Positions 1-11,512 of a stretch of 47,477 bases of DNA are shown here, in pieces. The stretch is taken from contig NW_003546461.1 of the NCBI RefSeq assembly GCF_000090795.2, positions 106,937 to 154,413 of the forward strand. Reading direction: 5' to 3'. The translations under genes were made by a program, and so were the position numbers. A model generated the notes under the pieces. That model saw only the letters and a list, made by a program, of their open reading frames with translations, had not been told where the DNA came from and searched no databases. How positions within the stretch are numbered: position 1 is the first letter of the stretch; each line of letters starts with the position of its first letter. The stretch comes from Amphimedon queenslandica (Eukaryota; Porifera; Demospongiae; Haplosclerida; Niphatidae).

Positions 1-2488
1 ACTGTTCGTGAATGGATCTTGTGTAGCAGTCAGTAGTTCCATTATCAGTACACAAGCAGACACCAATGGGAGTTGATGTGACATGTGATGAAAGAGGAGT
101 TGGAAATCCTTCAAGAGATATGCTGCTAGAGCAATTGATAGCTTCAATGAATGGTGATGTCTTGCTACCATCTGGAACTGATTCAAAAAGATACCTATGT
201 TTGCATTTCCAAATTTTTCCATTATAAACATCATTTCCAGCTACCACTGCTGTATTGTTAACAAATATTGGTGTGAAATTTTGAAATGTACAAAATTCAA
301 CAAGGCTTTCTATTTTCAGGATATTAACATCAACATAAATGGCCCCTCCAACACCATGGGCTGTATTATTAATAAAGTATACATCTACGCTACTACTCAG
401 AATTATCCCTCCACCTATCTGCATTCCAGCACCATTATTGATTGATGTATTATTTATGAAGCTACTGGGATGGCTGGTGAAATTTAGAAGGCTCTGACCA
501 TAGGCATATATTCCACAACCACACTCGGAAACTGTAACATTGATAAGAGTTATAGAGCTAGATGTATAAAAGCCTTTGTTATAAAAGAAAGACAATCCAC
601 ATCCCTTAGAAACTCTTTTGATTGTGACATTGTTTAATGTAATATTGCCGCCATTGGACTGAAAGGTTAAACTTGTGTTGCTTGTAGCTGTTACATTAAT
701 GACCGAAATATTGTTACCATTTTCCACCATGGTGAACTGAAAGGCCTGCAATCTATTTTTGACAGATAAATAGTTACCATTTAGAGTTATAATGATCTCT
801 GCTAATCCATCTATAATTATATCTGAGAGCATAATGTTGTCTTTGTTGCTAACTACAATGACTCCATTGAACAGGTGATATGAATTCAAATACACATCAG
901 ATACAGAAAGGTCATTGTCATTGCCAGCCACTGTCATCGAGCCGTTCCATATTTTGATATTTTTTATAATAATTTGCTTATGATTTTGCTCAACCATCAA
1001 TCCTATTGGTTGTATGTCAAAGTCAGGATCTAAAAACTTTTTTGCATTTGTTTTACTGAATGAACTTTTTATATATACTGTGACATCTTGCAGAGAAATG
1101 TTGTTTTTGTTTCGAAATAGGACCATTATTCCATTGAATATAGTCACATTGCTAACACTTACGTAACTGCCACAACCTCTTACTGAAAGTGCTGATGCAT
1201 TCCATAAGTAGTCATCATCTCTTGACAGACCAATGGTCTTGTCTTTGCTGTAACCTACTGTAATATTTCTAAGTGTAATATTATCCCCATTTTTTAACAA
1301 TCGGATTATCCCAACCACATAAGAATTACCAATGCTTATATTATTGCCATTAAATCCAACATTTAGTCCAACATTGGTATAAATATCATCAATATTCAGA
1401 CTACTGTTGATTTCACTCACTGAAATTGTTCCATCGCCTCTTACTCGGATCCCAGCAATGTCAACATGATGACTGTTGTTACTGCCATCAATAAAAAGAA
1501 GATAACAATGAAAGGTCTCTTGTGTAAGGATGAGGGTTGCCTCAATGTTTATTGTGAAATTTTTAAAAACAAAATGACTTCCATTGATTACTATTGCAAC
1601 TCGCCCACCATTCACTGCTACATTAGTGATGCTCATGTAGCTACTACAGTTTAATACTGAGAATACGGTATAATTACATCTGTTTTGATAAACAGTGGCT
1701 TTGACATTGGAGACACTCAAATGATTGTGCACATTTTCAATCTTAATTTTTCCACCTGTTGCTGTGACATCTCTAATGTTTACGTGACAACTGTGAGTGT
1801 CATGCCTCCCAATAACTGCAAGAGCATAGCATCCATCACACTTTACAGTTATATTGCTCAAATTTGAATGATTGCCTATGCCCTTAATGAGTATGACTGC
1901 AACGACTTTGTAGCTTGCCGAAGCTATGATATTTTCTAGTTGCACTACAGCATTAATCAAAATCATCGAATAGCAACTCGTATTAGATATTGCAATGTTG
2001 GTAGAATTAACAGCTCCCAAAATACCTTTGAAAAACATGTTGCATGCTTCAACGTTACTATTATTAATCAGCATCAGAGAAGGTATTTCTAAATTTCTTA
2101 GTGTAACTGTGCGTGAATTTAGAATCACCATTGAACCATTAATGAGCTTTGCTTTCTCTTCACCAGCTCCTGAATTGCCTCTGATGACTAGATTACTGGA
2201 ATCTAGGAAGCCAATAAAGTTACCAGGTATTACATGCACTCCTGGAAAGAAGATAAGTTCGGTATTTGGAGGAAAAAAGAAATTTGCATAAAAAGAAAAC
2301 ATGTGACACTCATGATTCACAATTAAATGACAGTCACTATCATCACTAGCAACGTATAAGGTTGTGGTATTGTTTTCTAGATCTTGAGAGATGACAAAAG
2401 ATACCAACAGAAACAAAATAATCTATAAAAGATAAAAGGTAGCTATAGTCACTCAATACAAGTAGATCTAACTTACTGCAATCATCAT
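1..2488 (-). CDS. Secreted parallel beta-helix repeat protein, 5' part (runs off window)
   Basis: Two exons are seen. Exon 1 (2477-2488) encodes Met-Met-Ile-Ala; a 54-bp GT-AG intron follows; exon 2 (1-2422) stays open at the three stretches I translated in full (its first 450 bases, about 540-660, and its last 200) and leaves the window. Together they give about 811 codons. The start is chosen because the spliced N-terminus is a clear signal peptide (hydrophobic ILFLLVSFVIS followed by a polar stretch). The rest is a long series of short, Asn-rich beta-strand repeats of the N-V-T-I / N-I-T-L type. It has Gly-Gly-Ala-Ile turns (about 329-352), small Cys-containing turns and many N-glycosylation sequons. 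This is the signature of right-handed parallel beta-helix (pectin-lyase fold) proteins, resembling chlamydial polymorphic membrane protein repeats. An extracellular or cell-surface role is inferred. No catalytic motif was recognised and the function is unknown. Confidence 0.75.
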
Positions 2489-2812
2489 ATCCACTTCAAG
2501 TAATAGCAAAACTTGTTTGTACTTGTACTTATATAATCAATGATTACAGTTTTGTTTATTGCAGTTCAGTGAAAATGATAAAAAAGTGAATCTTAACGCA
2601 AAAACAATAAGTGTGCAAACATACAAATGCAAACTTAACATAACATAACATAACAAGATGCATGTTATGTTATGTGTGCAAGCTAGCATAACAGGATGCA
2701 TGTACTTCTCATTCAAGTTATAATCATAAATAATTACTAAACTTTACATGATTAAACTCAATGACAGTGATGACAAATAATTACCAACAAATAATAATTT
2801 GAGCGCATGCAA
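2489..2812. other. Spacer between beta-helix gene and ACSBG 3' end
   Basis: Promoter side of the beta-helix gene and 3' side of ACSBG, both on the minus strand. It holds a small hairpin at about 2634-2676 (CATAACATAACA-type arms around AAGATGCATG). No canonical AATAAA was noticed after the ACSBG stop, and no gene was seen. Confidence 0.5.
2528..2535 (-). promoter_or_regulatory. Candidate TATA box of the beta-helix gene
   Basis: TATATAAG on the minus strand, about 40 bases upstream of the chosen start codon at 2488. It would place transcription start within a short 5'UTR. This is a motif match only. Confidence 0.35.
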
Positions 2813-5800
2813 TTACTCTGAATATAACTGATCAATGATGTCTCTATATTTTTCAGTAACAAATTTCCTCTTTAGCTTAAAAGTAGGAGTCAGCTCTCCA
2901 CCATCGACACTAAAGTCAAGAGGAAGTATAGCAAACTTCTAAAAATAAAAATAAAAATGCAAATAACCAAAGCCACAAATCCTATTCATAACAAAAACTA
3001 TGCAGATTATTAATATGTCTGTCATGTGGACTGTGGAGTATATAAATAAGATATTGCCATACCTGAACTTTTGCTGCCCGGCTAATAGCCTGCTCATTAG
3101 CCTGTTCCATTCCTTGCTGTATATAACGTTTAATAACATCATCATTCATAGCTTCTGACACTAAATATAACACCATTCCCTCTAGTAATTAATATAATTG
3201 ACTGGGCCACTGACCAGTAGTAGCACTAGATCCTATTTCATAAGCTACTTGCTTAGCAATGGAGTCCATGTCATCAGTTGGTTGGCGTCCATCAAGCAGC
3301 TGTGATCATATATAAGAGAACTATTATCATAATTAACAAACAATTCAGTCTTACCACACAGCGTATTGTCACTAGCATTGTCAAGTAATGTCTTTCATCA
3401 CCAACTATCATTACATTGCTGATAATACGAATTTTTTCTTTCATATTCTATTGATAAAAAAACAAGATCTTTAGCATGTACACAAGTTAATTATAAATCC
3501 TCTAACCTGTTCAATAGGTACTGGGGCCACATTCTCACCACCTTTAGTGATAATGATCTCCTTCAGTCGACCAGTAATATAATAAAAACCTACATCAAGT
3601 TCACATTATTAAATATTCACAAACATGATGGAAGAATTGAAAAAAGCTATGGCACCACGTCCTCAGAAAGTTTGAACTAAGTATAATTATTAATTCATCA
3701 GCTCAAAGCTGACCCATAGTGAAACAACATACAAGAGGGTTTCCCACAAAGCATGCTAAGTAAGCTAAACAGCATGCTTTATGAGCTGACAAGCACCACA
3801 ATAATACATGACTTTGAAGCAACTTTTAAAATTTGTAAAAAAATCCAATTTTGATCGGAATCTGCTCAAACTTGCTACACAGCATAAGGACATGTATACG
3901 TATCAGATAAAATTATAAAAATGGAGAAATCTCACCTAGCCATTTTTGACAAAATTCGGCCAACGACCCTGTACTATATAGTACAGGGAGTTTGGACCAA
4001 TTTTTGAGCAATTTTAAAAATTCGTAAAAAATCTAATTTTGACCGGAATCCACTCAAACTTGCTACACAGCATAAGGACATGTATACGTATCAGATAAAA
4101 TTATAAAAATGAAAAAATCTCACCTAGCCATTTTCGACAAAATTCGGCCAACGACCCTGTACAGGGAGTTTAGACCAATTTTTGAGCAATTTTAAAAATT
4201 CGTAAAAATCTAATTTTGACCGGAATCCACTCAAACTTGCTACACAACATAAGAACATGTATATGTTTCAGAAAAAAATATAAAAATGGCAAAATCTCTT
4301 CTAGCAAAATACCCTGTATTTTGTAAATTTTAGAGCAACTTAAAAAATCCACCGACAAGAGCACTATAATGCCAAAATCCCATGGGTAAACCCTGTTACA
4401 CAGTGCACTATAGTAACTGTACCATCATCATCAATTCTCCCAATGTCTCCCGAATGCAACCAGCCATCTTCATCAACACATTCTGCTGTCTTCTCAGCTT
4501 GATACAAGTATCCCATGAAGACATGACGCCCACGGAAGCATATCTCCCCATCTCCTTCACTGTCCGGTTTATCAATCTTTATCTCAATTCCTATTAATGA
4601 GCGTCCAGCTGCTCCTGGTTTATAGCTACCTATTGGAACACAACAACAACTCATAAAATCCCAGTACAAGCTTATTATCATTATCATTATTATCATTATT
4701 ACCTTGACAGTTGAGGCAACTCACTCCGGTTGTTTCTGACATCCCGTATGCTTGGAAAACTGGAATATCAAAGTCTCCAAAGAATTCTGTGATTGCCATA
4801 GGAAGAGGAGCTGCTGCTGATACCTGTTAAATGTTATTGTAGTTCTATGTATTCACTAGTAAAAGTTTCATAAAAATAATCATGAATGTAATTTGAATTG
4901 ACCATAGAGATGCTACTGTATCCATAACATACCACATTGCATTATCTATGGCTGCATAATAAAACATGCACTCTCTATCACTTACTGTTAGTCTACAACG
5001 GTCTAATCCCAATTTGTCTCTCAGTGAGTTGAAGCAGGTCCTATTATGAATGTTGTTAAAAACTTATTAATACGTTTTTAGTACTTTTGAGCAAGCCAGT
5101 AACCCCAAGCCACACTTTGACCTTGCAGCCGATTAGCTTGTGTCTTTCTACCAACATTCTATAACAAAATAAGTTAATTTCAACAGTCCAAACACTCATA
5201 AAATAAGTCAAAATACAAGTATGGCTGGTGTGAAATTTGATAATGAATACACCTACATACAGTGAGGAATGCGCACACCATGTATAATAACATTATACAT
5301 GAATATAGAAACGTGAACTAGGGCATTGTTATGGGACTATACTAACTACAATATTTACAAAACATGTGAAACAAAATATAAACTACAATAAATGGGCATG
5401 ACATTGACTTTATTACAAAGACTGGTATATATACATGATCATATCAACATATCAATGATAAAAAGGAAATAAAAAATAGCTCGCTAATGAGATCTAAAAA
5501 ATTAGAAATTAAATTTGAAGACAGTTTAGATTTTGGAGACAATTTTCGGGCATATTTGGTCGGCAAGATCCATCGTCAGTGCTACAATGGCACCAGTTGG
5601 ATTCCAGGAGCCGCCAGTAGGCCAGAGGGACCCACCAGTAATGTAGACATTCTCAACTCCTTTGGGTCTGTAGTCCAGTCCCACTGGTGACTCACTATCA
5701 TCCCTTCCTATCCACATTGTCGAGCTCTCATGTACCAAGGACCCAGTGAGTATGTTTGTAGGCTTCCCTCTCCTCCATTCTTTTTGCTCTCCGTCGATCT

Positions 5801-8800
5801 CGTGGATGTATTCTATTTCATCAGGAGATTCACTTAGTGCTTCAAAGACACGAAAAACAGATTTCTCCATAGCCTTCAACAACTCGCCATCTTTAGCATT
5901 GGGGACTACCTGAAGGCTAATGTTACTCGTTTTATCCTCCTCCCCATCTTTCAAACGATACCAGTTATCCTCATTGGCATGGTCCAGCTCACCCAGGGCT
6001 GCACACTTAAATACAACGTATTTCTCTGAAGACTTTAAACACTCGTCAGCAGACGTAAACCTGCCAGGCATGTAATGGTGTCTCTTATGAATGTGTGCCG
6101 GATCCTCTGGATTGCTGTCGTGGATTGCTGTCAACTGAAAGTGAAATTGCTGTTTCAAGTGACGCCCTTTAATGTACATGGCTCCTATCTCCAATAGATC
6201 TTCTCTAGGTGTAGCAATGAGGCTTTCAACTGGCATGCGGGCTGTTACACCACTGATGATATGGGCTGAAAATTTCTCCCCTACTTTAGACAAACGGGGG
6301 AACTCCTCTTTTGAGAAAGAGTTAAGGACGAGCGTGGTCCCAGGGAGTACACCCATAGCCAGGATTAGGTTTGCATCTCCTATCTCAACGTCTCCTCTAC
6401 TAGTTTCCAGACTAAGAGCTTTGGATTTTCCGTCATGACGAATAAGCTTCACATTGCAGCCACTGACCATCTTTATCTTTCCCTTCAAACTTAGATCAAT
6501 GAGAGCCTCGGGAACTGAGAACTTGTGAAAGTTTTCATTCCTATGAATATAGAAAAGAATAGATTATACATTGTAAAGATACATTGCTTGCTGTGTAAAC
6601 AGCTAAATCTGTTATAATACACAGTGAGTGGGGAATTACCCTGAACTAAAAACATCAAACCTTACAGGAATTACAGACATGTAATAATGAATAGTCATAA
6701 CTGTACTAAAAATAGACCATTATACAACCGATTGAGCCGGTTTTATAACTTGATTAATATCCACCGCCCACAAACAGGATGACACAGCATTATCCCACAA
6801 ACACAATGACTTGGCAAAAGAAAAAAAAACTGAAACTGCTAAATCGTAAATATACATGTACATAACCTACACATGTAGCATGTACAGTAGTGTACCTATA
6901 CATACAGGTACATGTACAATACATCTAGCATCAACATCTACATGCATAAATGAATGATCGTTATATAAATTACCTGCATCGTCCAGCTCCTACTGCTAGA
7001 GGTGCTGGGTCTGAAGATATCATATGCTCATCATCTTTCAGCTTCTCCTTCAATAATTCTCCCATCCTTTCTTGCAGTTCTCCATAAATTGGTCTCTTCT
7101 CATTGCCTGCTCCTATTTCATCTGCTGGTACAACGTGCAGGAACTCAACTGCCTCCTTAAAATGTCTAAAGATTCGTTCCTTTATCTCCTCAGGCCATCC
7201 TTCAAGCTCATCATGAGATGGTTCGGGTATCCAGCCACTCCAAACACACGAACGACCTCCAAAGTAATTAATGGTGCCCCTCACAAATAACTTGCCGTGT
7301 TTCCCATTCCATGTCTCATCAGTGAGACTCCACGGAAAGTTTTCAATAGAATCCCCAACTGTCTTCTTGTAATGCGAAGGAAGGTTTTGAAAGTGCTCCT
7401 GGAGAAACAAGTGGCCTTGCTCAAGGACTAGTATCTTAGTATTTGGATTATTAGCTAGTGCTCTTTTGATGAACGACAGGGCGCAGAACGAAGACCCAAT
7501 AACAATCTGATCAAACTCCTTTGAAACTCTCGCTTTATCCCACTCTTTCTTGGAAAGAAAGAAGTTCTCATCCAGTAGATCAGTGCCGCTAACACACCTG
7601 GTAATACTAGGACCTGGATACCCACGAACTGATTCACCTGAAGCCATAGTAGAGAGAGGAGAGAGTGAGGGAGAGTGCCCGTATAGAGTGACACTACAAA
7701 GCGTGCAGCTCCATCTTATATAGTAGACTGTTTCCTGGTGTAATGATTCTCCACATTCAAACTATGAATATCATTAACGGAGAATATTCATTGACACTTG
7801 CTGCCCTATCAACACATTCTGGTCCTGGCTACTACAGAAAGGAATGATGAATAATGATATCTCAGGAAACTTCCCCTTCCAATGAGTCAATGACTGGACA
7901 GATTCCATTAAACACACAAAGATACACGGGAAGAAGGACCAACAAGTTACAGTTAATGCGTGATACAGGCGAACTAACACAGAATAAGGAGTGTGGTGGA
8001 CTGATATGAATAATTTCCAAACATGTGACGCTTTACTTTAGCTCAAGTGTTAGAATTATAACCTTGCCACTCTATCATGAATACACTATACATGCATGTA
8101 CTGTAGTGTAAAGCCAGATTTACAATATGACGCTAGGCCAACGTAACGTCAATTTTTAATCAAAAGCGTAGGCAATTTGACCTTTTCACGCATGCTTCAC
8201 GCTGGAGTTGAACCAGATTCAACTTCTGCGTCAACGTAACGTCAGGACTAGCGTCATATTGTAAATCCGGCTTAAGTCTAACTAAGCATAATTACTGACA
8301 TTCTTGTATGGCAACTTTAATTGGGATAAAAACAAAAAATGTGCTCCATCATTCTTTCTCTTTATAAGCTTAACACAAAATACTCCCCAAAAAAAACAAA
8401 TTTACCATGCCTATACTATGAGGTAATAGATCAACATTCTAAAAATATCTTCACACATGATAACATGTGCTGGTAATTATTATCTACTAACTCTTGATGC
8501 GTTGATGATGGCTGCCTTTATTCCTGAAGCTTTAGCCAGCTCTATCTCAAGAGCGTCCTTAAACTTCTCCCAGACTCTTGGGACGGCAAAGAAGAAGGTT
8601 GGGTGTACATCCTAATGGGAAAAACCCGAATAAAGTGCATGTAGCAGCTTACAGTAACAGAAAATAAATAATTCGCTGACGTAAAAAAAAAGTAAAATTG
8701 TACACATCTTTAATTATCTTATCAGTAAATGAAATTAACAAAGCCCTTACCATACAATTATATACACATGACTACTGTACAGTGAAACAACATACAAGTA

Positions 8801-11297
8801 ATTTAATCTGAGAATTGTTAAAGGTACATATGTATATAGCCATTATTGTGTACATAACTCAAAATGGCTCGACAAAACATACCAGTATTGTTTGTTTGAG
8901 ACTTCCCTTCAGAGCATCAGGCTGTGCGAACCAAACACAGGACCCAATGAGTGCTGGAGTCACTATATCAACCACTTGACCTGCAATGTGACTCAGGGGA
9001 AGGTAACTGATGTGGGACTCAACCTACAAGAGAAGATATACCATTACCATATACTATAAACTGTATGAAGGATGGTTTACAATATGACGTTAGACCAACG
9101 TATCGTCAATTTTTAATCAAAAGCGTGGGCGATTTGACCTTTTGACGCATGCTTTCCACTAGAATAGAACCAGATTCTATTCTAGCGTCAACGTAACGTC
9201 AGGACTAGCATAATATTGTAAACCAGCTTTAAGAGCATTAGAATCATAGCCATAATCCAATTCATAATAACTATTATTCATAAATACATCATAATCTTAG
9301 TACTTAATCATTACTATACCAATGCATGTGTTATTCATTTGTGACATGTACATGTATTACATACCTCAGTTGCATCATAGCTTTTAGCTAAAATGGTACT
9401 AGACCACACAATATTATCGTGACTTAGCATCACTCCCTACAAAATAAATAAAATAATAAAAACAAGTAATAGATTCTCTCCTTCCCCTTATCTCCAATGT
9501 TAAGAGATGACATAATGCACATGCACACATGCACAAAGTAAAAAAAAATAGAAAATTGCATACAAAAGGAGTTACTGCATACCTTTGGAGGGCCAGTTGT
9601 TCCAGAAGTGTATATAAGGCTGGCACAATGGCCTGGCTTCTGATGATCCATCCTCCATGATAATTCATAATCAGGTATACCCTATAGGGGGGTAATATAC
9701 ATGTACAATGTACTATCGATAATTTGATAAGGAGTATTATTTCTGATAGTGGAGTGCTATATTTTGGCAACTCCATGTGACTTTCATTTGTAGTACACAG
9801 ACTGATTCAAGTACACAATGTAGTACTGTTACTTATGCTGCGTTTACACTACAGAAGTGGGCCAAACTGTGCTGAACCAGGCTGAGCTGGCCCTGCTGTA
9901 CTAACCATGCTGGCCTGGTTTGGCCCAGCTCACTTCAGCTCAGTTTGGTTACTGTTTACACTATGAAATGAAACTGTGCTGGCCCACTTTAAACAGGGCT
10001 GACTCAGTTAAAGAAACTAGTGTAAACATAGTATAAGTATACATAATTAGATACTGTGTCTTATGTAAATGATCATAATAAAACTCTCCAAATTTAATTT
10101 TCTACCATAAACACATCAAATTGAAACCGAACAAACTGTACAATAACCAAACTGTACTATATAATAATAATAAGAGTCTTTCATAATTAACATCAATTGT
10201 ATGAGATTAGTTTTAGGAAAAATAAAGAGTCCCTTGACAAATGTTTTGAACAAAATACCCATTGCATGAATGTTTCAAGCGAGCAGCTGCAACAAACAAC
10301 GAGTACACAAAGACTCACTTGTCCCTTTTCCATGAACTCGTCCCACGTCATGACGCCACTTTCCTTCATCTCAGGATCAAGCGGCTCAATAGACTCAGGA
10401 ATATACTTCACTATAACTTTTAAATGAGGCAGTCTGTCTCTCACCTAACAAGCAGTGGCTAAAAAGAGAGGTCATTAGAGATGCACCTGTAACAGCTTTG
10501 TCAATTGTTTCTTGTCTTCACAAATGAATATTTGAGCACGAGAGTTATCAGCAATGTAATGACAAGCCTCTATAAAGAAGGAAAGGGAGGGATTGAAGGT
10601 AGCTTTGGGTATGCAAGCTCGTTCCAACGTTACCTTTTGTATTAGTCGTGTATATACCTGTAGCTATACCACCGGCCTATAATGATAAAACAATGAGTGA
10701 CAAGTAATGATGCATAGTAGTACAGACACAACAAAACAAACAATGGAACAGATGGTGGTTGTCAATTTAATGGATGCCTGCATACCTAGTATTCACAGCA
10801 AGGTATGTACTTAAAAATAATAATTTATGGTTTGAAGTGGGTAAAAAGGGAAACCACAACGAGATCCTCCTACTGAAATACAACCACAATCATTCCCAGT
10901 GGACCCTTCTCCCTCCTTGCTCTTACTAGTATGCACCCCATGTATGATAATAGCCATTCTGGTGAATTGAACCCGATTATGCCAACACCATAATGCTGCT
11001 CTAGGCCAAGACGGATCATAGATTTGGCAGCTCTGGTAGCATCAGCATAGTACTGTTCATAGGTCCAAGTTATCCACCTCCCGTCTCGCTTCACTCTAAG
11101 AGCTGGGCGAGACCCGTGCTTCAGTACAGTGCTACGAAATGACTGAGTGAAGGTAGAGGCTGGAATAGAACCTGGACCAGTGAGACTAACCTACCAAAAA
11201 ATTGCATAGAGTGAAAAAATGATTAGATCTTTCAACCTACTTTGAGAAGAGCTTCTCCGTCTGGTACTGTAGTCCAGTGTTTAGTAGAAGTTTCCAT
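2813..11297 (-). CDS. ACSBG: Long-chain fatty-acid-CoA ligase, bubblegum (ACSBG) type
   Basis: Activates long-chain fatty acids with ATP and CoA through an acyl-adenylate. Eighteen exons join in frame to 648 codons, normal for the family: 11241-11297, 10927-11190, 10634-10676, 10487-10569, 10319-10444, 9583-9681, 9365-9436, 8883-9023, 8492-8611, 5085-5158, 4986-5040, 4703-4823, 4423-4629, 3507-3589, 3355-3447, 3215-3299, 3063-3160, 2813-2938. Adenylate-forming motifs are intact: the P-loop [14 protein letters not shown] (about residue 215), YLPLSHIA, the family-typical [18 protein letters not shown] (about 402-411), GWLHSGD, and the hinge/lid [19 protein letters not shown] (about 491-509). 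The start METSTKHW lies 215 bp from the divergent SLC36-like start. Intron 9 (5159-8491) carries a complete unrelated gene. Intron 13 (3590-4422) and introns 5, 7 and 9 carry repeats. There is no signal peptide; a cytosolic or ER-face location is inferred from the family. Confidence 0.95.
3731..4395. repeat. Tandem-monomer element in ACSBG intron 13
   Basis: It opens with AGGGTTTCCCACAAAGCATG and closes with CCATGGGTAAACCCTG, a short imperfect terminal inverted repeat. Inside are three diverged monomers, each holding a conserved core (TCAAACTTGCTACACAGCAT then AAGGACATGTATACGTATCA). The cores start near 3863, 4050 and 4228, so the period is 177-188 bp. Related copies lie at 13181-13680, 23890-24450 and 29641-30577. 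Confidence 0.75.
5526..7647 (-). CDS. GMC-type FAD-dependent oxidoreductase, nested in ACSBG intron 9
   Basis: Two exons (6974-7647 and 5526-6540) join phase-correctly into 562 codons starting [10 protein letters not shown]. The N-terminal part carries a Rossmann strand-turn-helix ([16 protein letters not shown], about residues 44-59) followed by an acidic end of strand 2 ([10 protein letters not shown]), then [10 protein letters not shown], the flavin-contact loop region. The C-terminal part is GMC_oxred_C-like, with the putative catalytic His in [13 protein letters not shown] and the paired Asn in [13 protein letters not shown], followed by a helix ending DLADQI. The family oxidises alcohols or sugars (choline, glucose, pyranose or cholesterol type); the substrate here cannot be assigned. 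The dinucleotide motif reads G-S-S-F-C-A instead of the usual GxGxxG. The gene lies wholly inside an intron of ACSBG on the same strand, with its own TATA box. Confidence 0.85.
7715..7722 (-). promoter_or_regulatory. TATA box of the nested oxidoreductase gene
   Basis: TATATAAG on the minus strand, 68 bp upstream of the start codon at 7647. This spacing fits a TSS near 7690 and a 5'UTR of about 40 bases. It supports an autonomous promoter for the nested gene, but it is a motif match only. Confidence 0.5.
8111..8273. repeat. Palindromic MITE copy 1 (ACSBG intron 9)
   Basis: Near-perfect inverted repeat over 163 bp. The outer arms are AAGCCAGATTTACAATATGA and its complement, with the inner motif CAACGTAACGTC on both arms and a loop near GAACCAGATTC. 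It sits about 400 bp upstream of the nested oxidoreductase promoter. Confidence 0.85.
9068..9230. repeat. Palindromic MITE copy 2 (ACSBG intron 7)
   Basis: Same length (163 bp) and family as the element at 8111-8273: GGTTTACAATATGACGTTAG on the left, its complement on the right, and a matching loop. The two copies differ at scattered positions. Confidence 0.85.
9838..10034. repeat. MITE with TGCGTTTACACTA ends in ACSBG intron 5
   Basis: Starts GCTGCGTTTACACTAC and ends CTAGTGTAAACATAGTA, so the ends are inverted repeats around GTTTACACTA. The interior is unusually GC-rich for the region, with repeated sub-motifs such as GGCCCA and CAGCTC. Confidence 0.65.
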
Positions 11298-11512
11298 GAT
11301 TCTGACGACTATAGGCCACCGTTTCAGCTGCTTTTAGTATCTTCTCTTTTGCTCAAATGCTAATGCTGTAAAACAGGAACTCAACACGTGGCCTTTTAAT
11401 AATATTAGGTCATCTAGATCTACAAGCTACGCCTTGAGGACGGGCTTGTTTTGTTGTCTTGTCTCGTGATTACTGATTATAAATTTTGAGCTGAGGCAAG
11501 CATCAAAGCAGT
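11298..11512. promoter_or_regulatory. Divergent promoter region ACSBG / SLC36-like
   Basis: Only 215 bp separate the two divergently oriented start codons, so both 5'UTRs and core promoters must fit here or overlap. No TATA box was noticed. Shared regulation is an inference from spacing. Confidence 0.55.

Noticed and set aside
1466..2291. Three forward open frames over the beta-helix gene
   Set aside because: They are antisense to a continuous minus-strand frame with a signal peptide and repeat structure; none has family features.
4364..4696. Stand-alone ligase fragment of 110 codons starting [14 protein letters not shown]
   Set aside because: Its N-terminus reads through the intron 12 sequence and its C-terminus runs past the exon 13 donor; it is ACSBG exon 13 only.
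7774..7980. Minus-strand frame of 68 codons upstream of the oxidoreductase
   Set aside because: Lies upstream of the TATA box, has no recognisable domain and no needed splice link.
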